Positions 22,650-31,995 of a DNA stretch of 37,520 nt are shown one piece after another (positions within the stretch are counted from its first letter, which is position 1; the number at the start of each line of letters is the position of its first letter). Source of the stretch: UBA2922 sp035352555 (GTDB lineage Bacteria; Bacillota; Clostridia; Oscillospirales; Oscillospiraceae); the NCBI GenBank assembly GCA_035352555.1, contig DAOPXW010000014.1, positions 1 to 37,520 of the forward strand, written 5' to 3'. A program made the translations under genes and the position numbers. The notes under the pieces were generated by a model. It saw nothing but the letters and a program-made list of their open reading frames with translations. It was not told the origin of the DNA and made no database searches.

Positions 22650-23551
22650 GGTTTCACCTCCCTGGGCGTGAACCTTTGCACGCCCCAGATGCCTGCCAGG
22701 ATCACGGCCAGCGCCACGAAGGAGCCAAAAGAAAACGGCTCGCCCAGCACCACCACCCCGGCCACCACGGACAGCACCGTCGTGAGGTTGCACAGGGACG
22801 AGACGTTGGCGATGGGCGCGCTGGCCACCGCGTAGTTATACAGCATATACCCGGCGGCGGAAGCGCCCAGCGCCAGATACAGCACGCCGAACACGAAGCC
22901 GCGGGACGCCAGCGGCGCGGCGAGCCGGGAGAGATCGGCCCGGTTTTCGATCAGGGCCGCCGCCGTGTAAAACACCGCGCCCATGAGCTGCATCACCAGG
23001 GAGCGCTCATACGCGGAAAAATCATCGGAGATGGCCCGGCTGACGACGGCGTAGGCCGAGCCGGACAGCACCGCCAGCACGAGGAAGCCCACACCCGCGG
23101 CCGTGATCTCTCCCCCGCCGCCGGCCATCAGCGTGATGGCGATCACGCCGCCGATGGACACTGCGCTGAACACCCACTGCAGCGGCGCGGGCCGCTCCCT
23201 GAGGAACACCGCCGCCATCATCAGCGTCACGATGGGGATCACCGCGATCATCACGCCGGAGAAGGCGGAGCTGGTGTAGCGCACGCCGTACTGCTCCCCG
23301 ATGAAATAGATCACCGGCTCGCACAGGCCCAGCAGCAGCAGACCCCTGACGTTTTTGCCCTTGAGATGCACGGTCTGCCTGCCCAGCAGCCAGGGCAGCG
23401 TCAGGACCAGACACGCGATGTCGAAGCGGTACATCAGCACCACGAAGGGGGTGGCCGCCATCTGGGCGTATTTGGACGCCAGAAAGGAAAAGCCCCAGAT
23501 TCCATAGACGCCCACCGCGGCCAGCATGGGCTTGAAATATTTTTTCTCCAC
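22646..23551 (-). CDS. EamA-family (DMT) transporter
   Basis: A 301-aa permease of the drug/metabolite transporter superfamily with about ten hydrophobic helices in two EamA repeats. The first begins MLAAVGVYGIWGFSFLASKYA; the second begins near ITAAGVGFLVLAVLSGSAYAVV. The loop PLQWVFSAVSIGGVIAI closes the first repeat, as is typical. Such proteins usually export amino acids or other metabolites. It is the first gene of the leftward run, and its stop overlaps the GTG of the next gene by 4 nt. The promoter, between 23552 and about 23630, is not clear to me. Confidence 0.9.
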   Translation of the reverse strand: MEKKYFKPMLAAVGVYGIWGFSFLASKYAQMAATPFVVLMYRFDIACLVLTLPWLLGRQTVHLKGKNVRGLLLLGLCEPVIYFIGEQYGVRYTSSAFSGVMIAVIPIVTLMMAAVFLRERPAPLQWVFSAVSIGGVIAITLMAGGGGEITAAGVGFLVLAVLSGSAYAVVSRAISDDFSAYERSLVMQLMGAVFYTAAALIENRADLSRLAAPLASRGFVFGVLYLALGASAAGYMLYNYAVASAPIANVSSLCNLTTVLSVVAGVVVLGEPFSFGSFVALAVILAGIWGVQRFTPREVKP

Positions 23552-23651
23552 AGTCGTATACCCTGTCCATTCTTTCTATGACTGTCATTTTCACACAGGA
23601 CCGGACAAAAAGCAAGGGGTACGGCGGAGATAAGATTGGCTATTTCCATGG

Positions 23652-23680
23652 TTGAAAAACAACTGTCCCTGCTATATACT
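23652..23680 (+). promoter_or_regulatory. Sigma-A promoter of the apgM operon
   Basis: TTGAAA (23652-23657), a 17-bp spacer and TATACT (23675-23680), about 35 bp before the ATG at 23716. Confidence 0.7.
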
Positions 23681-23715
23681 ATTATTTATAAAAATTGTCA
23701 AAGAAGGGCAAAGGT

Positions 23716-24945
23716 ATGAAATACGTCTTGGTCATCGGCGACGGCATGGCCGACAACCCCGTGCCGGAATTGGGGGGGCTGACCCCTCTGGAATACGCGA
23801 AGAAGCCCCTCATCGACGCGCTGTGCGCAAAAAGCGTGCTGGGCAGCGTCATCAACTGCCCCAAGGGCCTGCCCGCGGGCAGCGAGACGGCCATCATGTC
23901 CATTTTCGGATGCGACCCGAAAAAGTATTTCACCGGCCGGGCCCCGCTGGAGGCCGCCGCCACCGGGCTGAAGCTCGCCCCGGGCGACGTGGCCTACCGC
24001 TGCAATATGGTGACGCTGGAAGATTCGGACAAGCCCTTTGAGGAGAAAAAAATTCTTTCCCACTCCGCCGGTTCCATCAATGGGGACGTATCGGACGAGA
24101 TCGCGACCATGCTGTTCAACCATCCCGACTTCAAGCCGCTGGCCGACAAGGCCGGCCTGAGCATCAATCTTGGCCACTCTTTCCGCCACATCGCCGTGCA
24201 GAAGGGCGCGGACATCCGGGGCATTAAAATGATCCCGCCCCACGACCATCTGGGCGAGGTCATCGGCCCCCTGCTGCCCGGCGGCTGTGAAAACGCCGCG
24301 ACCCTGACAGCACTGATGAAAAAAGCCCATGAGATCCTCGACCGCCACCCGCTCAACGAAAAGCTCCGAGCCGCGGGCAGGCTGCCCGCCAACGCCGTGT
24401 GGTTCTGGGCGGAGGGCTCCGCCGCGGCCATGCCGAATTTTGTGGAAGCCTACGGGCAGGAGGGCGGCGTGGTGTCCGCCGTGCCGCTGTGCCACGGCAT
24501 CGCGGCCCTCACCGGGCTGGAGCCCATCCATGTGGACGGCGCCACCGGCGAGATTGACACCAATCTTGAAAACAAGGTGGCCGCCGCGATTGGGGTGCTC
24601 AAAAAGCATAACTTTGTCTGCCTCCACTTCGAAGCGCCCGACGAGTGCACCCACAACGGCGACCTCAAGGGCAAGATCCAGGGCATCGAGTGGCTGGACA
24701 GCCGCGTCGTGGCCCCGCTGACGAAAGCCTTTGCCGAGCACGGCTGGGAATACCGTATGCTGATTCTTTCCGACCACAAGACCCTCACCGCCACCCGCGG
24801 CCACGACGGCGACCCCGTACCCTACATGATCTACGACAGCCGCCGGGATACGGGCTGCGGTCTTTCCTACACGGAAAAGAACGGCGAGAAAGGCGCGCTG
24901 CTGCCAGAGGGCGACAAGCTGATGGGCCTGCTGTTCGAAAAATGA
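23716..24945 (+). CDS. apgM: Cofactor-independent phosphoglycerate mutase, archaeal-type (ApgM)
   Basis: A 409-aa member of the alkaline phosphatase superfamily that interconverts 3- and 2-phosphoglycerate in glycolysis. It begins MKYVLVIGDGMADNPVPELG with the metal-binding aspartate, then PAGSETAIMSIFGCDPKKYFTGR, the ApgM hallmark around the catalytic serine. Further metal ligands lie in LHFEAPDECTHNGD and ILSDHKT near the C-terminus. The start at 23716 is preferred over 23695 because GAAGGG lies 7 nt before it. Its stop overlaps the ispE start (ATGA). The ThrH/phosphonopyruvate-like paralogs of this family are less likely given the clear ApgM blocks. Confidence 0.9.
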   Translation: MKYVLVIGDGMADNPVPELGGLTPLEYAKKPLIDALCAKSVLGSVINCPKGLPAGSETAIMSIFGCDPKKYFTGRAPLEAAATGLKLAPGDVAYRCNMVTLEDSDKPFEEKKILSHSAGSINGDVSDEIATMLFNHPDFKPLADKAGLSINLGHSFRHIAVQKGADIRGIKMIPPHDHLGEVIGPLLPGGCENAATLTALMKKAHEILDRHPLNEKLRAAGRLPANAVWFWAEGSAAAMPNFVEAYGQEGGVVSAVPLCHGIAALTGLEPIHVDGATGEIDTNLENKVAAAIGVLKKHNFVCLHFEAPDECTHNGDLKGKIQGIEWLDSRVVAPLTKAFAEHGWEYRMLILSDHKTLTATRGHDGDPVPYMIYDSRRDTGCGLSYTEKNGEKGALLPEGDKLMGLLFEK

Positions 24946-25808
24946 GGGGCTATAACATAAGAGCCTGGGCCAAGCTGAATCTGGCGCTGGACGTGGGTGA
25001 AAAGCGGGGCGACGGCTATCATGAGATGACCATGGTCATGCAGACCGCCTCCCTGTACGACGAGGTCCGCATCGAGCCCGCCGGCGGGGGCTTTTCCTGC
25101 GTCACCAGCCTCAGCTATATCCCCGGGGACGAGCGCAATCTCGCCGCCAGAGCCGCCCGGGAATTTTATACGGAGGCGGGGCTGCGCGGCGGCGCCCGCA
25201 TCTATATCGCCAAACACATCCCCGTTGGCTCCGGCATGGGCGGCGGCTCCGCCGACGCCGCCGCGGTGCTGCGGGGGCTCAACGCCCTGAACGGGCGGCC
25301 CTTTACGCTGCCCCGGCTGATCGAGCTGGGCTGCCGCGTGGGCTCGGACGTGCCTTTCTGCATCGCGGGCGGCACCCAGCTGGCCCGGGGACGGGGCGAG
25401 ATTCTCTCCCCGCTGCCCCCCCTGCCGGACTGCCATTTTGTGATCTGCAAGCCCAATTTTTCCATCTCCACGCCGGAGCTTTTCAAAAAGCTGGACGCCG
25501 TGCCCATCAAATGCCGCCCCGATATCCCCGGCATGACCGCCGCGATGGAGCGGGGCGACCTGAAGGGCGTGGCAAGGCGGATGTACAACGTCTTTGAGGA
25601 CGTGCCCGACCGGCGGCACGACACCGTCGCCGACATTCGCCAGACTCTGCTGGATCACGGCGCGCTGGGCGCCGTGATGACCGGCTCCGGCAGCGCCGTA
25701 TTCGGCATCTATTCCGACCCCATCCGGGCCGTCCGCGCCCGGGACGCGCTGCGCAGGCAGCAAAAATTCTGCGTCACCGCAAAAAATATCCCCGCGGCCG
25801 AAGTTTAG
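24942..25808 (+). CDS. ispE: 4-diphosphocytidyl-2-C-methyl-D-erythritol kinase
   Basis: A 288-aa GHMP kinase of the non-mevalonate isoprenoid pathway that phosphorylates CDP-methylerythritol with ATP. The catalytic lysine is in AWAKLNLALDV (about K11), the glycine-rich ATP loop PVGSGMGGGSADAAA is at 94-108, the catalytic aspartate is in VGSDVPFC, and the third GHMP motif is VMTGSGSAVFGIY. The ATG overlaps the apgM stop by 4 nt, so translation is coupled. In other Clostridia ispE often lies near spoIIR or purR; here spoIIR follows by 57 bp. Confidence 0.95.
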   Translation: MRGYNIRAWAKLNLALDVGEKRGDGYHEMTMVMQTASLYDEVRIEPAGGGFSCVTSLSYIPGDERNLAARAAREFYTEAGLRGGARIYIAKHIPVGSGMGGGSADAAAVLRGLNALNGRPFTLPRLIELGCRVGSDVPFCIAGGTQLARGRGEILSPLPPLPDCHFVICKPNFSISTPELFKKLDAVPIKCRPDIPGMTAAMERGDLKGVARRMYNVFEDVPDRRHDTVADIRQTLLDHGALGAVMTGSGSAVFGIYSDPIRAVRARDALRRQQKFCVTAKNIPAAEV

Positions 25809-25865
25809 AACCGCGCGTTGCCGCCGATAATGGTATCACTACGATACATAAGGCGGTAACCGAAA

Positions 25866-26462
25866 ATGCGTACGAGCTCTAAACTGAAAAACTGGGAGAT
25901 TGCCCTGTTGCTGGCACTGTGCGTGACGCTGCTGACCGGCGTCTGGGCCCAGGCCCGCCAGGCCAGATTGGCCTCCGGCCTCATCCGGCTGCACGTCATC
26001 GCCGTGTCGGACGACGACGTGGAGCAGGCCGTGAAGCTGCGTGTGCGGGACGCCGTGCTGGCCTATCTCTCCCCCGCGCTGGACGGCGCGGCCGACGCCG
26101 GGGCAGCGAAGACCATCCTCACCCAAAATCTCTCCGGCATCCGCGGCGCCGCGGAGAGCGCCGCCGGCGGGCGGCAGGTGCGGGTGACCCTCTCCCCGGA
26201 ATACTATCCTACCCGCGACTACGGAACCTTTACCCTGCCCGCCGGAAAATACGAATCCCTGCGGGTGATCCTGGGTCAGGGGCGGGGCCACAACTGGTGG
26301 TGCGTGGTATTTCCGCCGCTGTGCCTTTCCGCCGCGGAGGAGAACAGAATCACCGAGACCATGGACACGTCGGATTACGGCATCGTCACCGGGGCCGACG
26401 GCTATGTTTTGAAATTCCGTCTGCTTGAGCTTTGGGGAGAGCTGATGGAACAACTGCATTAA
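25866..26462 (+). CDS. spoIIR: Stage II sporulation protein R
   Basis: A 198-aa secreted forespore signal that triggers SpoIIGA to process pro-sigma-E in the mother cell. An N-terminal hydrophobic segment (about 11-28, IALLLALCVTLLTGVWA) would export it. It is followed by the hallmark IRLHVIAVSDDDVEQAVKL and the highly conserved GKYESLRVILGQGRGHNWW plus CVVFPPLC. Length is close to the family norm. In Bacillus it is read by sigma-F; I could not define a convincing sigma-F promoter in the 57 bp before it. Only 10 bp separate it from the phosphoketolase gene. Its presence shows that the organism sporulates or descends from one that did. Confidence 0.96.
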   Translation: MRTSSKLKNWEIALLLALCVTLLTGVWAQARQARLASGLIRLHVIAVSDDDVEQAVKLRVRDAVLAYLSPALDGAADAGAAKTILTQNLSGIRGAAESAAGGRQVRVTLSPEYYPTRDYGTFTLPAGKYESLRVILGQGRGHNWWCVVFPPLCLSAAEENRITETMDTSDYGIVTGADGYVLKFRLLELWGELMEQLH

Positions 26463-26472
26463 GGAGGATCTT

Positions 26473-28827
26473 ATGACACAGTACAAAGCAACGGACGAAC
26501 AGCTGCACAGCATCGACATGTGGTGGCGCGCCGCCAACTACCTTTCCGGCGCACAGCTTTACCTGTTGGACAATCCTCTTCTGCGAGAGCCGCTGAAGGC
26601 GGCGGATATGAAGAAGAAAATCGTGGGCCACTGGGGTACCGTGCCCGGGCAGAACTTCATCTACACCCATCTCGACCGCACGATCAAAGACCGCGATCTG
26701 GACATGATCTATCTCTCCGGCCCCGGCCACGGCGGCAACGCCATGGTGGCCCAGGACTGGCTGGACGGCAGCTACACCGAGATCTATCCCAACATCACCC
26801 GGGATGAGGACGGGATGCAGAAGCTGTTCATGCAGTTCTCCTTCCCCGGCGGCATCCCCTCCCACGTGGCACCGGAGACCCCGGGCTCCATCCATGAGGG
26901 CGGCGAGCTGGGCTATTCCCTGTTCCACGCGCTGGGCGCCGTGCTGGACAACCCCGACCTCATCGCGGTCTGCGTGGTGGGCGACGGCGAGGCCGAGACC
27001 GGCCCTCTGGCCGCCGGCTGGCAGATCAACAAATTCATGAATCCCCGTTCCGACGGCGCGGTGCTGCCCATCCTGCATCTCAACGGCTTCAAGATCGCGA
27101 ACCCCACCATCCTCTCCCGTATCCCCCACGAGGAGCTGGATATGTATCTGCGCGGCGCAGGCTGGGCCCCCATTTTCGTAGAGGGCGACGACCCCGCCAA
27201 AATGCACCGTCTGATGGCCGACGCGCTGGACGAGGCGCTGGACAAGATCGCCGAGTTCCAGACGGCCGCCCGGGAGGAAGGCGCTCAGGGCCGCCCCGCA
27301 TGGCCCATGATCGTGCTGCGCTCCCCCAAGGGCTGGACCGGCCCCAAGGAGGTGGACGGCAAGACCATCGAGGGCAGCTATCGCGCCCATCAGGTGCCCG
27401 TCTCCGCCGATTCCCCGGAACATATCAAGATCATCGAGACCTGGCTGAAAAGCTATCACCCCGAGGCGCTGTTCGATGAAAACGGCGTGCCCGTGGCGGA
27501 GATGACCTCCATCATGCCCCAAGGCGACCGCCGCATGGGCATGAACCCCCACGCCAACGGCGGCAAGCTGCTGCGGGGCCTGCGGATGCCGGACTTCCGG
27601 GATTACGCGGTGAACGTGCCCTATCCCGGCGCGGTGGAGGCCCAGGATATGCTGGAGCTGGGCGGCTTCGTGCGGGATATCTGCGATAAAAATCCCGACA
27701 ATTTCCGCGTCTTCGGCCCGGACGAGACAGCTTCCAACCGCCTCATCAAAATCTTTGACGACGAATCCCGCTGCTGGCAGGGCGACATCTACGACACGGA
27801 CGACGGCATTTCCCACGATGGCCGCGTCATGGACTCCATGCTGTCCGAGCACATGTGCGAGGGCACGCTGGAGGGCTATCTGCTCACCGGCCGCCACGGC
27901 TTCTTCTGCTCTTACGAGGCGTTCATCCGCATCGTGGACTCCATGTTCTCCCAGCACGCCAAGTGGCTGAAGGTCTGCAACCAGCTGCGCTGGCGCTCCC
28001 GCATCGCCTCCCTCAACTACATCCTCTCCTCCAATGTGTGGCAGCAGGACCACAACGGCTTCACCCATCAGGATCCCGGTTTCCTCGATCACGTCACCAA
28101 CAAGAAGGCCGACGTGGTGCGGATGTATCTGCCGCCGGACGCCAACTGCCTGCTCAGCGTGTTCGATCACTGCGTCCGCTCCCGCAACTACGTGAACGTG
28201 ATGGTCACCTCCAAGCATCCGAGCCCGCAGTGGCTGACCATGGATCAGGCCGTGAGGCACTGCACCCAGGGCATCGGCATCTGGGACTGGGCCTCCAACG
28301 ACCAGGGGCAGGAGCCCGACATCGTGATGGCCTGCTGCGGCGACACGCCCACGCTGGAAACGCTGGCCGCCGTCACCATCCTGCGGGACAACTTCCCCGA
28401 GCTCAGGATCCGCGTGGTGAACGTCGTCGATCTCATGCGGCTGCAGTCCGACACCCAGCACCCCCACGGCCTGTCGGACTCCGACTACGATTCTCTCTTC
28501 ACCCGGGACAAGACCATCATCTTCGCCTTTCACGGCTATCCCTCGCTGATCCACAAGCTGACCTACAAGCGCTTCAACAAGAGCATCCATGTCCGCGGTT
28601 ATATCGAGGAGGGCACCATCACCACGCCCTTCGATATGCGCGTTCTCAACCAGCTGGACCGCTACCATCTGGTGATGCTGGCGCTGAAGCATCTGCCCGT
28701 ACTGGGCAACCGCGGTGCCTCCCTCAACCAGCAGATGAAAGACAAGCTGGTGGAGCACAGCCAGTACATCCACAAATACGGCGTGGATATGCCCGAGATC
28801 ACCGAGTGGAAATGGCACACCCCTTGA
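26473..28827 (+). CDS. xfp: Xylulose-5-phosphate/fructose-6-phosphate phosphoketolase
   Basis: A 784-aa thiamine diphosphate enzyme that splits xylulose-5-P (and often fructose-6-P) with phosphate into acetyl-P plus glyceraldehyde-3-P (or erythrose-4-P), feeding acetate and ATP formation. Family blocks include YLSGPGHGGNAMVAQDWLDG, GDGEAETGPLAAGW with INKFMNPRSDGAVLP for ThDP and Mg2+ binding, HLNGFKIANPTIL, FGPDETASNRL and GRHGFFCSYEAFIRIVDSM. Length is full. AAGGAGG precedes the ATG, 10 bp after spoIIR. Being in one unit with a glycolytic mutase (apgM) suits a role in central carbon flow. Confidence 0.97.
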   Translation: MTQYKATDEQLHSIDMWWRAANYLSGAQLYLLDNPLLREPLKAADMKKKIVGHWGTVPGQNFIYTHLDRTIKDRDLDMIYLSGPGHGGNAMVAQDWLDGSYTEIYPNITRDEDGMQKLFMQFSFPGGIPSHVAPETPGSIHEGGELGYSLFHALGAVLDNPDLIAVCVVGDGEAETGPLAAGWQINKFMNPRSDGAVLPILHLNGFKIANPTILSRIPHEELDMYLRGAGWAPIFVEGDDPAKMHRLMADALDEALDKIAEFQTAAREEGAQGRPAWPMIVLRSPKGWTGPKEVDGKTIEGSYRAHQVPVSADSPEHIKIIETWLKSYHPEALFDENGVPVAEMTSIMPQGDRRMGMNPHANGGKLLRGLRMPDFRDYAVNVPYPGAVEAQDMLELGGFVRDICDKNPDNFRVFGPDETASNRLIKIFDDESRCWQGDIYDTDDGISHDGRVMDSMLSEHMCEGTLEGYLLTGRHGFFCSYEAFIRIVDSMFSQHAKWLKVCNQLRWRSRIASLNYILSSNVWQQDHNGFTHQDPGFLDHVTNKKADVVRMYLPPDANCLLSVFDHCVRSRNYVNVMVTSKHPSPQWLTMDQAVRHCTQGIGIWDWASNDQGQEPDIVMACCGDTPTLETLAAVTILRDNFPELRIRVVNVVDLMRLQSDTQHPHGLSDSDYDSLFTRDKTIIFAFHGYPSLIHKLTYKRFNKSIHVRGYIEEGTITTPFDMRVLNQLDRYHLVMLALKHLPVLGNRGASLNQQMKDKLVEHSQYIHKYGVDMPEITEWKWHTP

Positions 28828-28870
28828 CCGGGCCGCGTCAGCCGGACCGGTAAAGTCGCATCGAACGTCA

Positions 28871-28902
28871 AAACAGGCCGCCCGAAAGGGCGGCCTGTTT
28901 CT
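28871..28902. terminator. Bidirectional terminator with GAAA loop
   Basis: A 13-bp perfect stem (28871-28883 with 28888-28900) between the convergent xfp and argS genes. T-runs are short. Confidence 0.8.
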
Positions 28903-28915
28903 GTCAATATGCTGT

Positions 28916-30655
28916 TTACATTTTTTCCGGGGCGGACACGCCGATGACGGCCAGCGACAGGGCGATGACCCGGCGCACCTCGTCCGCCAGGAACAGGCGG
29001 GCTTCCAATGTGCCCGGCTCGGCGTCCTTGATGCGGCAGACGGTGTAGAACCGGTGGAACCGGGCGGCCAGCTCCGTGACGTAGCGGTTGATGCCGCTGG
29101 GGTCCATGGCCCTCGCAGCCAAAACGATTTCCTCCGGCAGGGCGGCCAGCTGCTTAATGAGCTCCCGCTCCTGGGGGGTATCCAGCTTCGTCATGTCGAT
29201 GGCGGCGGCGCCCGGCACGGGATGTCCCTCCTCCGCCAGCGCCGCGATGAGGGTGCAGATGCGGGCGTGGGCGTACTGGACGTAATAGACGGGATTTTCG
29301 CTGTCCTGACGCACGGCCAGATCCAGGTCAAATTCCACCGGGGATTCGGGCTTGGAATTGAAGAAATACCGCGCCGCGTCCACGGGGATCTCGTCCAGCA
29401 GGTCGGTAAGGGAGATGGCCTTGCCGGTGCGCTTGCTCATCCGCACAATCTCGCCGCCGCGCATGAGCTTGACCAGCTGCATCAGCACCACGTCCAGCCT
29501 GTGCTCGCCGTCCAGCCCCAGCGCGTCCAGCGCGCCCTTCAGGCGGGCCACGTGGCCGTGGTGGTCGGCACCCCAGACGTTGATTACCCGGTCGAAGCCG
29601 CGCTTTTCAAATTTGTTGCGGTGATAGGCGATATCCGAGGCAAAATAAGTGTAGAACCCATTGGCCCGGCGCAGCACGTCGTCCTTCAGGTCGAGCTTTT
29701 CAATATCGGCGTCGCTCCTGCCCTGCCGATGATAGACGGCGGCGAGGATCTCGCCGGTCCTGAGCCACAGGGCGCCGTCCTTTTCATAGGTAAAGCCCAG
29801 CCGCTCCAGCTTGTCCACCGTGTCCCTGACGTAGCCGGTCTCGTGGAGCTCGGATTCAAAAAACCACTGGTCGTAATGGATGCCGTAGCGCTCCAGATCG
29901 GTCTTCATCCTAGGGATGTTGCGGTCCAGTCCGAAGCGGGCCATCACGGCGCGGCACTCGGCCTCCGGCTTGTCCAGATAAGCGTCGCCGTACTGCCGAT
30001 AAAAATCCCGGGCCAGCTCCCTGATATCGTCGCCGTGATAGCCGTCCTCCGGCAATTCCGCGGCATCCTCGCCCCTGATGAGCTGGATATAGCGCGCCTG
30101 AATGGACTTGGCGAATTTTTCGATCTGATTGCCGGCATCGTTGACATAGAACTCGCGCCACACGTCGTAGCCGGCGCGGGAGAGGACGTTGGCCAGCGCG
30201 TCGCCCAGCACGCCGCCCCGGGCGTTGCCCATATGCATGGGACCGGTAGGGTTTGCGGAGACAAATTCCACCATGAGCTTTTGCCCATGGCCGAGATCGG
30301 AGCGGCCGTAGTTTTCACCCTCGGCGTCCACCGCGCGCAGCACGTCGGCATACCAGCGGTCGGCCAGGCGGAAGTTGATGAAGCCCGGGCCCGCGACCTC
30401 CACGGCGGAAAACCAGCTGCCGGTAAGGTCGATATTGGCGATGAGCGCCTCGGCGATTTTCCGGGGCGCGGTATGGAACGCTCTTGCGGCGGCCATGGCG
30501 TGGTTGGCGGCAAAATCTCCGTTCTGGGTGTCCTTGGGGATCTCCACCAGGCCGGAAAGCTCCCCCTCTGGCAGGGTTCCGGCGGCGGCGGCTTTGACGC
30601 AGGCCGCCTTCAAAAGCGCGTCGATGCTGTCTTTTGCTTCCTGTATCAGATTCAT
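28916..30655 (-). CDS. argS: Arginyl-tRNA synthetase
   Basis: A 579-aa class I aminoacyl-tRNA synthetase that charges tRNA-Arg. The N-terminal Add-1 region includes GDFAANHAM. The HIGH-like signature FVSANPTGPMHMGNARGG has HMGN at 141-144, the KMSKS-like motif is VRMSKRTGKA, and the C-terminal anticodon-binding helical domain ends in DEVRRVIALSLAVIGV. Length is usual. The ATG overlaps the stop of the DUF1934 gene by 4 nt, the common DUF1934-argS arrangement of Clostridia. No T-box is visible upstream; transcription comes from the murI promoter. Confidence 0.97.
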   Translation of the reverse strand: MNLIQEAKDSIDALLKAACVKAAAAGTLPEGELSGLVEIPKDTQNGDFAANHAMAAARAFHTAPRKIAEALIANIDLTGSWFSAVEVAGPGFINFRLADRWYADVLRAVDAEGENYGRSDLGHGQKLMVEFVSANPTGPMHMGNARGGVLGDALANVLSRAGYDVWREFYVNDAGNQIEKFAKSIQARYIQLIRGEDAAELPEDGYHGDDIRELARDFYRQYGDAYLDKPEAECRAVMARFGLDRNIPRMKTDLERYGIHYDQWFFESELHETGYVRDTVDKLERLGFTYEKDGALWLRTGEILAAVYHRQGRSDADIEKLDLKDDVLRRANGFYTYFASDIAYHRNKFEKRGFDRVINVWGADHHGHVARLKGALDALGLDGEHRLDVVLMQLVKLMRGGEIVRMSKRTGKAISLTDLLDEIPVDAARYFFNSKPESPVEFDLDLAVRQDSENPVYYVQYAHARICTLIAALAEEGHPVPGAAAIDMTKLDTPQERELIKQLAALPEEIVLAARAMDPSGINRYVTELAARFHRFYTVCRIKDAEPGTLEARLFLADEVRRVIALSLAVIGVSAPEKM

Positions 30656-31086
30656 ATCGTCTGTCTCTCCTGTTCGCGTACATGCATCTGGAACTTGTTG
30701 CGGCCGAACACCGCGTGATCCATATCCACGACGTAGTCGATCTCCATGCTGCCGCCGTGCTCGTCGAAATTGGCGGCGATCTTCCGGGTATCCACGCCCA
30801 TGGTGGCCTTGCCGTAGGGCGTATCATACAAAAACGCGTTGCGCTGCCCCTCCCGGAACACGGTGGAGCTGGTGACGCTCCCCTCCCGGCGCAGCACCAC
30901 CTCCAGCGGGGAGATGGTCAGATGGGTGTTGGTGCCCTCCATGCCGGTGAGCTCGCTTTCGGTGTAGAACACCTCGCCCCGGCCCTCGGAAAAGGCATAC
31001 TTGCCGTCGGTGACCAGTTCGATGGAGTCCTTGTCGTCCTGCCCGTAATTCTGAGTGCCGACGATCTTGATGACAACATCTTTCAT
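30652..31086 (-). CDS. DUF1934 (calycin-like beta-barrel) protein
   Basis: A 144-aa soluble beta-barrel protein of the DUF1934 family, whose role is unknown. It shows the family pattern: a start rich in VVIKIVGTQNYGQDD, then IELVTDGKYAF, YTESELTGMEGT and the later TPYGKATMGVDTRKI. It is probably calycin-like and may bind a small ligand. It lies 10 bp after murI and overlaps argS by 4 nt, a conserved neighbourhood. The ATG at 31086 gives the usual length. Confidence 0.88.
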   Translation of the reverse strand: MKDVVIKIVGTQNYGQDDKDSIELVTDGKYAFSEGRGEVFYTESELTGMEGTNTHLTISPLEVVLRREGSVTSSTVFREGQRNAFLYDTPYGKATMGVDTRKIAANFDEHGGSMEIDYVVDMDHAVFGRNKFQMHVREQERQTI

Positions 31087-31096
31087 GGGCGGGTCC

Positions 31097-31900
31097 TCAT
31101 ACCGGGAACGGCGGGATGTATTCCACCCGGCCGGTGAGATCCCGGCCCAGGAACTGCTTGCCCAGCCGCTCGAATTCCTCCACGCTTCCGCTGGTGTAAA
31201 AACGGTCCTCCCCATCTCCGTCGCCCAGCAGGCCGTTTTGGGTGAGGTACCGGGTCAGCTCCCGGGCGGCGGCGTCCGCCGCGCCGAGAAGCGCCACACG
31301 CCCGCCGAAATAGTCGTCAATAGCGTCGCCGATGAGGCCGTAATGCGTGCAGCCCAACAGCAGCGCGCCCACGCCGGCCTGCTTCATGGGGGCGAGGTAT
31401 TCCTCCATAGCCGCGCGCACGGCGGGGTCGTCCTTGTCGTAGCGTCCCGCCTCGATCAGGGGGACGAATTTGGGGCAGGATATAGCCACCACGGTCTTTT
31501 CCGGGCACAGCGCCTTTATGGCGCGCTCGTAGGCACCGCTCTGGATGCTGGTGGCGGTGGCAATGACGCCCACCACGGCGGGCGGCGCGGCGCACAGTTC
31601 CCTCACGCCGGGCTTCAGCACCCCGCACACGGGCGTTTCGCACCGGCAGAGGATATCGCCCGCCGTGGAGGAGATCGTGCCGCAGGCGGCGATCATGGCC
31701 TTTGTGCCATGCCCGGCGACAAAGGCGAGATTCTGTCCCGCGATGACGCGGATCTGGCCCGCCGGGCGCGCGCCGTAGGGCATACGGCCCGTGTCGCCGA
31801 AGTAGATAATGCTTTCATGAGGCAGCAGTTTTTTAAATTCGCGCACGGCGGTGAGCCCGCCCAGACCCGAATCGAAAATGCCGACTGGTCGATTGTCCAT
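31097..31900 (-). CDS. murI: Glutamate racemase
   Basis: A 267-aa cofactor-free enzyme that makes D-glutamate for peptidoglycan. The opening VGIFDSGLGGLTAVREF and YFGDTGRMPYG are diagnostic. The two catalytic cysteines are C73 (AACGTISS) and C184 (LLLGCTHYG). Many racemases have ACNT at the first site; ACGT occurs in other Clostridia as far as I recall. AAGGAG precedes the ATG. It is the first gene of an operon with DUF1934 and argS. Confidence 0.94.
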   Translation of the reverse strand: MDNRPVGIFDSGLGGLTAVREFKKLLPHESIIYFGDTGRMPYGARPAGQIRVIAGQNLAFVAGHGTKAMIAACGTISSTAGDILCRCETPVCGVLKPGVRELCAAPPAVVGVIATATSIQSGAYERAIKALCPEKTVVAISCPKFVPLIEAGRYDKDDPAVRAAMEEYLAPMKQAGVGALLLGCTHYGLIGDAIDDYFGGRVALLGAADAAARELTRYLTQNGLLGDGDGEDRFYTSGSVEEFERLGKQFLGRDLTGRVEYIPPFPV

Positions 31901-31932
31901 GAAGTGCTCCTTGATTTTTCGTTAACTTTAAT

Positions 31933-31961
31933 ATAATAAGACATTTCCGTCCTGATTACAA
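31933..31961 (-). promoter_or_regulatory. Promoter of the murI-argS operon
   Basis: On the minus strand TTGTAA (31961-31956), a 17-bp spacer and TATTAT (31938-31933), giving a short leader of about 25 nt. Confidence 0.65.
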
Positions 31962-31995
31962 GGGAAAAAATTGTGTGGAAAGAAAGCTCGTACTC

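Noticed and set aside
25809..25865. A sigma-F promoter for spoIIR
   Set aside because: A GTATC and a GG-containing box are present, but the spacing places them too close to the start codon, and the match is too weak to claim.
26386..28818. An 810-codon open frame on the minus strand opposite phosphoketolase
   Set aside because: Same GC-driven shadow; the phosphoketolase frame is conserved end to end.
29054..30718. A 554-codon plus-strand frame opposite argS
   Set aside because: Shadow frame; argS has HMGN and MSK motifs and full length on the other strand.
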